A stretch of DNA of 6,105 nt from Actinomycetota bacterium (GTDB lineage: Bacteria > Actinomycetota > Thermoleophilia > Solirubrobacterales > Solirubrobacteraceae), in the NCBI GenBank assembly GCA_009699615.1, contig WLNV01000100.1:1-6105 (forward strand), given 5' to 3'. Positions 1 to 4,921 of this stretch are shown here, one piece after another; the first letter of the stretch is position 1; each line of letters begins with the position of its first letter. The position numbers and the translations under genes were made by a program. Below the pieces are notes generated by a model. It was not told the DNA's origin, did not search any database, and saw only the letters and a program-made list of their open reading frames with translations.

Positions 1-52
1 CCGTGTAACGCGGCTGACCGCTGCCTCGCTGGCAGCGGCTGGCGGTGCCTGA
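1..52 (+). CDS. C-terminal tail of an upstream gene (partial, unidentified)
   Basis: The frame ending in TGA at 50-52 is open to the left edge and reads RVTRLTAASLAAAGGA before the stop. The TGA shares its A with the ATG of the acyl-CoA dehydrogenase (TGATG at 50-54), a common arrangement for translationally coupled genes. The dehydrogenase has no good promoter or Shine-Dalgarno sequence of its own, which also fits coupling to an upstream gene. The tail is alanine-rich and too short to assign to a family. ACAD10/11-like dehydrogenases are sometimes found beside aminoglycoside-phosphotransferase-like kinases, but nothing in these residues shows that this is one. An open frame of this length could also occur by chance in GC-rich DNA. 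Confidence 0.45.
   Translation, partial: RVTRLTAASLAAAGGA
18..38 (+). repeat. Perfect 8-bp inverted repeat (possible stem-loop) before the dehydrogenase start
   Basis: CCGCTGCC at 18-25 and GGCAGCGG at 31-38 are exact reverse complements around the 5-nt loop TCGCT. The stem is nearly all G and C and ends 13 nt before the ATG at 52. No T-run follows, so it does not look like an intrinsic terminator. It lies within the alanine-rich codons of the presumed upstream gene tail (GCT, GCC, GCA, GCG), so it could be a codon by-product. If real, it could alter access to the dehydrogenase start. Confidence 0.4.
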
Positions 53-1263
53 TGCAGTTCGAGGTCAGCGATCAGGGCAAGGAGCTGCAAGAGAAGCTGC
101 TGCTCTTCATGGACGAGTGCGTCTATCCGGCAGAGTCTGTGTTCGAGCAACAGATGGAAGCGGCCGGGGACCCCGAGCACCATCCGCAGATCGTCGATGA
201 CCTAAAGATCGAGGCTCGCAAACGCGGCCTTTGGAATCTCTTCCTGCCACACAAGACTGAATGGACCGAAGGGCTGTCGAACTTCGACTACGCGCCTCTC
301 GCTGAGATCTCCGGTCGTTCGATTGCGCTCGCGCCGGAGGCGATGAACTGCTCGGCGCCGGACACTGGCAACATGGAGTTGCTAACTGAGTTCGGCACGC
401 CGGAGCAGCAGCAGGAATGGCTGCGGCCGCTGCTCGAAGGCGAGATTCGCTCCTGCTTCTCGATGACGGAGCCGGACGTCGCCTCGTCCGACGCAACCAA
501 CGTTGAGACGTCGATTGTCCGTGACGGCGATGAGTACGTCATCAACGGGCGCAAGTGGTGGAGCTCTGGCGCAGGTCGCGAGAGCTGCAAGTTCTCAATT
601 GTGATGGGGAAGACCGACCCCGAGGCTCGCGCGCACGCGCAGCAGAGCATGGTGATCGTTCCGCTCGACACGCCAGGCATCACGCACGTCCGCAACCTGA
701 AGGTCTTCGGTTACCTCGACCGCGAAACCCACTCCGAGCTGCTGTTCGACGACGTTCGCGTTCCGACCTCGAATGTTCTTGGGCCTGAGGGCGGCGGCTT
801 CATGATGGCCCAAGCGCGGCTCGGGCCAGGGCGGATTCATCACTGCATGCGGCTGATCGGGATGGCCGAGCGGGCACTCGAGATGGCTTGTCGGCGCGCG
901 CTTTCGCGCGAGGCTTTCCGCAAGACGCTGGCCGAACAGGGCGTTATCCAGGATTGGATCGCAGAGAGTCGGCTTGCGATCGATCAGGCACGGCTACTGA
1001 CGATGGACGCTGCTTCGCAGATGGACAAGACTGGTAACAAGGCCGCCCGTAACGCGATCTCGTCGATCAAGGTTGTTGTGCCACGGATGACCTGCGATGT
1101 GATCGACCGCGCGATTCAGATTCACGGTGGCGCTGGCGTCAGCGAGGACTTTCCTCTGGCCGCGATGTATGCGGGCGCACGCACGCTGCGGATTGCTGAC
1201 GGGCCGGACGAGGTCCACAAGATGGTGATCGCGCGCCGCGAGCTGAGCCGCTACGCGGAGTAG
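52..1263 (+). CDS. Acyl-CoA dehydrogenase, ACAD10/11-like
   Basis: This is an FAD-dependent acyl-CoA dehydrogenase of 403 residues, normal for the family. Such enzymes introduce the alpha,beta double bond in acyl-CoA thioesters and pass electrons to electron-transfer flavoprotein in the cytoplasm. The N-terminal helical domain spans about 1-130. The flavin-binding signature CFSMTEPDVASSDATN lies at 135-150, the beta domain runs to about 240, and the C-terminal helical domain holds QIHGGAGVSEDFPLA at 356-370. APDTGNMELL at 102-111 and IADGPDEVH at 381-389 are, from memory, typical of the ACAD10/11 clade, some members of which act on 4-hydroxyacyl substrates via a phosphorylated intermediate. 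The usual C-terminal YEG catalytic-base motif reads ADG here (Asp383). The ATG at 52 overlaps the upstream stop, and no earlier in-frame start competes. The substrate is not determinable. Confidence 0.94.
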   Translation: MQFEVSDQGKELQEKLLLFMDECVYPAESVFEQQMEAAGDPEHHPQIVDDLKIEARKRGLWNLFLPHKTEWTEGLSNFDYAPLAEISGRSIALAPEAMNCSAPDTGNMELLTEFGTPEQQQEWLRPLLEGEIRSCFSMTEPDVASSDATNVETSIVRDGDEYVINGRKWWSSGAGRESCKFSIVMGKTDPEARAHAQQSMVIVPLDTPGITHVRNLKVFGYLDRETHSELLFDDVRVPTSNVLGPEGGGFMMAQARLGPGRIHHCMRLIGMAERALEMACRRALSREAFRKTLAEQGVIQDWIAESRLAIDQARLLTMDAASQMDKTGNKAARNAISSIKVVVPRMTCDVIDRAIQIHGGAGVSEDFPLAAMYAGARTLRIADGPDEVHKMVIARRELSRYAE

Positions 1264-1266
1264 AAG

Positions 1267-1854
1267 TCAGGCGCTGCGACGGTCGAGCGCGGCGCAGGTC
1301 AGCTTCGCCAGCGCGATCCCGGTCAGGCTGCCAACGAGCACGTCACCGGGGTAGTGGACGCCGGTGTGGATACGCGAATAGGCGACCAGCCCGGCCGGAA
1401 TCGCCAGCAGGGCTCCGGCGATCGGCATCACGTGGAAGACGCCGGTCGCGAACGCAAAGGCCGATGCCGAGTGACCGGATGGGAACGAGGTCGAGGTTGG
1501 CATCTCGACGTGCCGGGCCTCGATCACGCCGGCGGCGACGCGGTCCGGGCGGCGACGACGCGTCAGCGGCTTCAATGCGACATTGACGACCGTTGCCGAG
1601 GTGGCGATCGAGGCGATGCCATAGAGCGCTGCTCGTCTTCCGCGGCGCCGTCCGAAGATGCTCAGAGCCGCGGCACTGGCGATCCACGGCTTGGAGTGGT
1701 TGGCGGCGTTTGAGATCAGCGCGAGCCTGTCGTCATGGTTCGGCGTCGAGCTGGCCGCGATCGAGGCGTAAAGCGAAGCATCGACGCGGTGAAGCGACGC
1801 CAACAGGCCGCTCGTGTCGGGATCGGGGCTGGGATCAGGGTTTGCTGAATCCAT
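1267..1854 (-). CDS. PAP2-family membrane phosphatase
   Basis: This 195-residue integral membrane protein hydrolyses a lipid-linked phosphate or pyrophosphate, such as phosphatidic acid or a polyprenyl phosphate. All three PAP2 motifs are intact: K95-x6-R102-P103 (KPLTRRRRP), PSGH at 125-128, and SR-x5-H-x3-D with S160, R161, H167 and D171. H128 and H167 are the expected catalytic histidines. Hydrophobic segments lie near 56-68, 77-94, 129-158 and 171-190. The Pro/Asp-rich N-terminus (MDSANPDPSPDPDTSG) is not a signal peptide. From memory, similar domains in actinobacteria are often fused to a diacylglycerol kinase domain; here the protein ends after PAP2. The frame stays open upstream of 1854, but that part is antisense to other genes. 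The ATG at 1854-1852 is chosen because the family-like sequence begins there and a -10-like TAAGAT lies 10 nt upstream. Its stop is 3 bp from the dehydrogenase stop. Confidence 0.9.
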   Translation of the reverse strand: MDSANPDPSPDPDTSGLLASLHRVDASLYASIAASSTPNHDDRLALISNAANHSKPWIASAAALSIFGRRRGRRAALYGIASIATSATVVNVALKPLTRRRRPDRVAAGVIEARHVEMPTSTSFPSGHSASAFAFATGVFHVMPIAGALLAIPAGLVAYSRIHTGVHYPGDVLVGSLTGIALAKLTCAALDRRSA

Positions 1855-1864
1855 CTGTTGAGCG

Positions 1865-1870
1865 ATCTTA
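1865..1870 (-). promoter_or_regulatory. Candidate -10 element for the PAP2 gene
   Basis: On the minus strand the hexamer reads TAAGAT, a good TANNNT -10, with 10 nt between it and the PAP2 ATG. Transcription starting 7-8 nt downstream would give a leader of only about 2-3 nt. No convincing -35 at 16-19 bp was found. The site lies in the 42-bp divergent gap and is 13 bp from the opposing -10 candidate. Confidence 0.4.
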
Positions 1871-1873
1871 GGG

Positions 1874-1895
1874 GCGCAGGCCATAGGATCTGCGC
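1874..1895. promoter_or_regulatory. Dyad centred on the histidine phosphatase -10 (operator candidate)
   Basis: GCGCAG at 1874-1879 and CTGCGC at 1890-1895 are perfect 6-bp inverted arms separated by 10 bp. The dyad encloses the candidate -10 TAGGAT and ends 1 bp before the GTG start. The 22-bp span suits a dimeric repressor, and its position between two divergent promoters would let one protein affect both. Six-base GC-rich arms arise easily by chance in this composition, so this is only a candidate. Confidence 0.25.
1884..1889 (+). promoter_or_regulatory. Candidate -10 element, leaderless start of the histidine phosphatase
   Basis: TAGGAT matches the TANNNT -10 consensus and sits exactly 7 nt before the GTG at 1897, so transcription would begin at the start codon itself. 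The same spacing recurs before murB. AGGA at 1885-1888 inside the hexamer could instead serve as a short Shine-Dalgarno sequence 8 nt from the GTG; sequence alone does not separate the two readings. No -35 with normal spacing is visible; TTGAGC at 1858 is 20 bp away. Confidence 0.5.
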
Positions 1896-1896
1896 T

Positions 1897-2484
1897 GTGC
1901 CAACCGAAGAGAGCTCCGTTGTCCTGCTGCGCCACGGCGAAACAGAGTGGTCGCTTAACGGCCGCCATACCGGGCTCAGCGACATTGAGCTGACCGAGAA
2001 TGGCCGCAACGAGGCGCGTGAGGCCGGAAAGCGGCTTGCCGGGATGGAGTTCGATCACGTTCTCACGAGCCCACTGAAGCGCGCCCGAGAGACCTGCGAG
2101 CTGGCCGGCTACGGTGCCGACGCGCAGACGACCGATGAGCTGACGGAATGGAACTACGGCGAGTACGAGGGGATCACAACGGTCGAGATTCAGCAGACCA
2201 AGCCCGACTGGTGGCTCTTCGCCGACGGCTGCCCAGGCGGCGAGAGCGCGGCCGAAGTCGGTGACCGCGTTGACCCTTTGATCGAGCGCGCTCGCGCAGA
2301 CGGCGGCCGCTGGCTGTTCGTCGCGCACGGCCATGTGCTGCGCGTCGTCGGCGCGCGTTGGGCTGGCCTGCCCGCGCACGAGGCCTCGGCTTTGCTGCTG
2401 GGAACGGCAGCGATCTGCGTACTCGGCTTTGAGCACGGCCGACCGGCGCTGAAGCACTGGAACGACACCGGGTCGCTCTCCTGA
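1897..2484 (+). CDS. Histidine phosphatase (phosphoglycerate-mutase fold), acid phosphatase-like
   Basis: This 195-residue cytoplasmic enzyme belongs to histidine phosphatase branch 1. The catalytic LRHGETEW motif lies at 11-18, with phospho-accepting His13 and phosphate-binding Arg12. Arg62 follows in SPLKRARET, Glu84 is the likely proton donor in LTEWNYGEYEG, and the second histidine is in AHGH at 143-146. The segments EWNYGEYEGITT, PDWWLFADGCPGGES and ICVLGFEHG closely follow mycobacterial Rv3214, which was annotated as a mutase (gpm2) but shown to be an acid phosphatase. A broad phosphomonoesterase is therefore more likely than a glycolytic mutase, and the protein is shorter than GpmA. 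The GTG at 1897 is chosen over the in-frame TTG at 1858: the family homology begins just after it, a -10 or AGGA is suitably placed, and the extra 13 residues look unlike the family. It heads a same-strand run. Confidence 0.9.
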   Translation: MPTEESSVVLLRHGETEWSLNGRHTGLSDIELTENGRNEAREAGKRLAGMEFDHVLTSPLKRARETCELAGYGADAQTTDELTEWNYGEYEGITTVEIQQTKPDWWLFADGCPGGESAAEVGDRVDPLIERARADGGRWLFVAHGHVLRVVGARWAGLPAHEASALLLGTAAICVLGFEHGRPALKHWNDTGSLS

Positions 2485-2514
2485 CCGCGTTTTGCTCCGC
2501 TCGGGGCCGATGAG

Positions 2515-3180
2515 ATGAAGACGACACTCACCGAACTGCTGCCGCTCGCAGCCGTGATCGCGATCAGTCCGGTACCGATCCTCGCCGTGATCATGATGTT
2601 GCTGACCGATCGCGAACGGGCCAACCCGCTCGCTTTCCTCGCTGGCTGGGTCTGCATCCTGACTGTGCTCGTAGTCGGCGCGCTGCTCTCCGGAATTGAC
2701 TCTGTGAGCACGACCCCGTCGAAAACGGTTGCCGTGATCTTCGTCGCAGTCGGTGTCGCTCTGATCGCGCTTGCGATTCACGAGTGGCGGCTGCGGCCCC
2801 GTCACGGCGAGCCGCATCGGATTGAGCCGTGGATGAAGTTCCTCCACACCGTCACTCCGCCGCGGGCCTTTGCGCTCGGAATCGGGCTCGTCATCGTCGC
2901 CGTCAAGGACCTGCTGTCGGCGGTTCAAGCCGGCGCCGTGATCCACGGCGATTCGCTCCCGGCGGGGCAGGAGATCGTTGCGATCGCCTTCTTCGTCGTT
3001 GTCTCCTCTCTGCTGATTTTGATTCCGATTGCCGTCGCGGCCTCGTTCGGCGAGCGTGCCTTGCCCACCCTTCATCGTTGGCGCAACTGGCTTGAGCGCC
3101 ACGGGCGGCTGGTGCTGGCCTGCCTCTTCGCGCTGATTGCTCTGCTTCTGCTGTTGCAGGGCCTGAGCGTCCTCTTCTAA
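2515..3180 (+). CDS. GAP/SfLAP-family membrane protein (LysE-like)
   Basis: This 221-residue membrane protein has about six transmembrane segments, near 8-30, 38-60, 71-89, 117-139, 152-177 and 199-220. The segments LPLAAVIAISPVPILAVIMM, ANPLAFLAGW and VKDLLSAVQAG match the GAP (glycopeptidolipid-addressing protein)/Sap (sulfolipid-1-addressing protein) family, which shares the LysE-type transporter fold. Mycobacterial members are linked to moving glycolipids or sulfolipids to the cell surface, but most relatives are uncharacterised and the substrate here is unknown. A basic His/Arg-rich loop at about 92-107 separates the third and fourth segments. The ATG at 2515 lies 30 bp after the phosphatase stop. 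No -10 is seen in that gap and no strong Shine-Dalgarno sequence (only GGGG at 2503-2506), so co-transcription with the phosphatase is likely. The sulfatase follows after 18 bp. Confidence 0.85.
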   Translation: MKTTLTELLPLAAVIAISPVPILAVIMMLLTDRERANPLAFLAGWVCILTVLVVGALLSGIDSVSTTPSKTVAVIFVAVGVALIALAIHEWRLRPRHGEPHRIEPWMKFLHTVTPPRAFALGIGLVIVAVKDLLSAVQAGAVIHGDSLPAGQEIVAIAFFVVVSSLLILIPIAVAASFGERALPTLHRWRNWLERHGRLVLACLFALIALLLLLQGLSVLF

Positions 3181-3184
3181 GCGA

Positions 3185-3190
3185 TACCGT
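3185..3190 (+). promoter_or_regulatory. Weak candidate -10 before the sulfatase
   Basis: TACCGT fits TANNNT and is 8 nt before the ATG at 3199, close to the leaderless spacing seen at two other starts in the window. The core is poor and no -35 is evident. The 18-bp gap has no Shine-Dalgarno sequence, so the gene may simply be read through from upstream. Confidence 0.2.
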
Positions 3191-3198
3191 TACTCGCG

Positions 3199-4887
3199 AT
3201 GTCGAAGACCGAGCGTCCGCCGAACCTGATCCTGCTGATCACCGATCAGCAGCGCGCCGTGCAGCACTGGCCAGACGATCAGCAGTGGCTCGACGAGCTG
3301 ACTCCCAATGACGCCGCGCTGCGTGCCACCGGCGTTGATTTTACGCGCGCCTTCACGGCGACTGCGATGTGCTCGCCTAGTCGCGCCTCGTTTCTGACCG
3401 GCACCTATCCGTCGCGCCACGGCGTCACGCTGACGCTGGTCGAGGGCGCGATCTGGCCCAATACGGAGAACGCAGGCGCGTCTCTGCCGTTGGCAGTGAA
3501 GGCCGTCAAGGGCGGCGCAATCAGCTTTGGACGGATGTTCAAGAGCCTCGCCCGCTCGCTCTCGCGGATCGGCCCTAAATCCGGCAACGAACCTGAGCTG
3601 CCGCCGGGGATCGCGACCCTCGCGACGATGCTCGGTCAAAGCGGATATCACGTTGCGCTGCGCGGCAAGTGGCACCTGACGAAGCCGGTCAATGGCACCA
3701 ACTGGACCGATGCGGATGGCGAGCGGATCGAGCGCGACTACGGCTTCGCCGGCTGGGAGCCGCCGGACGCCGGCGGCGACACCTTCCCGGAGACTTTCGG
3801 CGGCGGCAAGGGCGGGCCGGCCAACGGCGGCTGGGACAAGGTCTATATGGATCAGGTTGAGCGCTTCCTCGCCCAAGAGGATCTGCCTGAGCCCTTCTGC
3901 CTCGTCGTTTCGTTGATCAACCCGCACGATGTTCTCGCCTACCCGACAAGTTTCCGCGTCGGCGGCTACCGGCGCGAGGAATTTGCCGACCTGGATATTC
4001 CGCTGCCGCCGACGATCGACGAGTCCTTGGCGAACAAGCCGGCGGTGCACTCGATGGCGCTTGTCGGGATGGCGGCCTACCTCGGCCCGTTGGTCAACCG
4101 TGACGAGCAACGCGACTACGTCAATTTCTACGCCCACCTCCAGCGCGTAGTCGATCGCCATGTCGGCCGCCTGCTCGGTGCCCTCGGCGATGTCGACGAT
4201 CCAACGTCGTTGCGCTCGCGCACCGTTATCGCACGCACCTCGGACCACGGCGACATGGGGCTCTCTCATGGCGGCGCACGCCAGAAGATCTTCAACGCTT
4301 ACGAGGAGACGATCCGCGTGCCGCTCGTCTTCTCCAACCCGGTCTGCTTCCCGAAGCCGGCCAAGACCGACACGCTCGCTTCGCTGATCGATCTCGTTCC
4401 CACTTTTCTGGGTATCGCTGGAGCGACGACCGAGAGTCAGCTCGACGGCCGTGACCTGACCCCGGTGCTGGCCAGCTTCGCAAGGCCGGACGAGAAGAAG
4501 CTGAAGCAGACGGGCGTCGATTTTGGAGCGGTAGTGGAGCGCGACTCGGCCGTAGACGAGGTCCGTGACCACATTCTCTTCACCTACGACGACCACCAGT
4601 CGGGGACGGCAATGCAGAACGGCGCCGGTCAACCGAACCGAGTTCGCTGCGTTCGTGACGAGCGGTGGAAGTACGCCGTCTATCTCGACCCGGACGGCGT
4701 CAAGTCGCCCGAGTACGAGCTCTATGACTTGGAGAGCGACCCTGACGAGGCCTACAACCTGCTTGACACTCGTACCGGTCGGCCGCGCTCGCCGCGCGCT
4801 GTGCGCGAGCAGCCGAGGCTCGCCGCGTTGCTGATCAAGGCCTGCGAAGAGGCCGGTATGACGACGCCCGCGTTGCCTGTCGCCTGA
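3199..4887 (+). CDS. Formylglycine-dependent sulfatase / phosphonate monoester hydrolase-like
   Basis: This 562-residue alkaline-phosphatase-superfamily enzyme hydrolyses a sulfate ester or possibly a phosphonate or phosphate ester. C58-S-P-S-R62 is the Cys-type signature, so Cys58 must become formylglycine, usually through a formylglycine-generating enzyme not encoded here. The likely metal site is Asp16 (ITDQQR), residue 58, Asp349 and His350 (SDHGDMG). This D-Q/D-H pattern resembles phosphonate monoester hydrolase and choline-sulfatase-like enzymes more than DD/DN arylsulfatases. Other expected active-site residues are Lys157 and His159 (GKWHL), His243 (NPHD) and Lys363. YELYDLESDPDEAYNL at 506-521 is the usual C-terminal sulfatase segment. 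There is no signal peptide, so the enzyme appears cytoplasmic. Residues about 83-134 form an insertion, with a basic stretch at 101-127. The ATG at 3199 immediately precedes the conserved first strand. The substrate is unknown. Confidence 0.92.
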   Translation: MSKTERPPNLILLITDQQRAVQHWPDDQQWLDELTPNDAALRATGVDFTRAFTATAMCSPSRASFLTGTYPSRHGVTLTLVEGAIWPNTENAGASLPLAVKAVKGGAISFGRMFKSLARSLSRIGPKSGNEPELPPGIATLATMLGQSGYHVALRGKWHLTKPVNGTNWTDADGERIERDYGFAGWEPPDAGGDTFPETFGGGKGGPANGGWDKVYMDQVERFLAQEDLPEPFCLVVSLINPHDVLAYPTSFRVGGYRREEFADLDIPLPPTIDESLANKPAVHSMALVGMAAYLGPLVNRDEQRDYVNFYAHLQRVVDRHVGRLLGALGDVDDPTSLRSRTVIARTSDHGDMGLSHGGARQKIFNAYEETIRVPLVFSNPVCFPKPAKTDTLASLIDLVPTFLGIAGATTESQLDGRDLTPVLASFARPDEKKLKQTGVDFGAVVERDSAVDEVRDHILFTYDDHQSGTAMQNGAGQPNRVRCVRDERWKYAVYLDPDGVKSPEYELYDLESDPDEAYNLLDTRTGRPRSPRAVREQPRLAALLIKACEEAGMTTPALPVA

Positions 4888-4908
4888 GCGATCAACGCGG
4901 CGCGCGAC

Positions 4909-4914
4909 TAATCT
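4909..4914 (+). promoter_or_regulatory. Candidate -10 element, leaderless start of murB
   Basis: TAATCT is a good TANNNT hexamer and lies exactly 7 nt before the murB ATG at 4922, so the transcript could begin at the ATG. No purine-rich Shine-Dalgarno sequence precedes the ATG, which supports the leaderless reading. The 34-bp gap after the sulfatase thus probably holds an independent murB promoter. No clear -35 was found. Confidence 0.55.
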
Positions 4915-4921
4915 GATCGGC

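Noticed and set aside
107..695. Minus-strand open frames inside the acyl-CoA dehydrogenase
   Set aside because: They are Arg/Ser/Ala-rich shadow translations without motifs, lying in a gene whose plus-strand reading is unambiguous.
1858..1896. TTG at 1858 as the start of the histidine phosphatase
   Set aside because: It would add 13 residues unlike the family, has no ribosome-binding sequence, and would place the -10-like TAGGAT inside the coding region. The GTG at 1897 fits better.
1855..3102. N-terminal extension of the PAP2 frame to 611 residues on the minus strand
   Set aside because: It is in codon register antisense to the histidine phosphatase and the GAP gene. That frame stays open because its stops would need sense codons TTA, CTA or TCA, which are rare in this GC-rich DNA. 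The extension is Arg/Gln/Asp-rich and of low quality, while the plus-strand genes have full family motifs.
4889..4919. Dyad CGATCA-N19-TGATCG around the murB -10
   Set aside because: The arms are perfect, but CGATC/GATCG words are very common throughout this window, and the long spacer makes chance likely.
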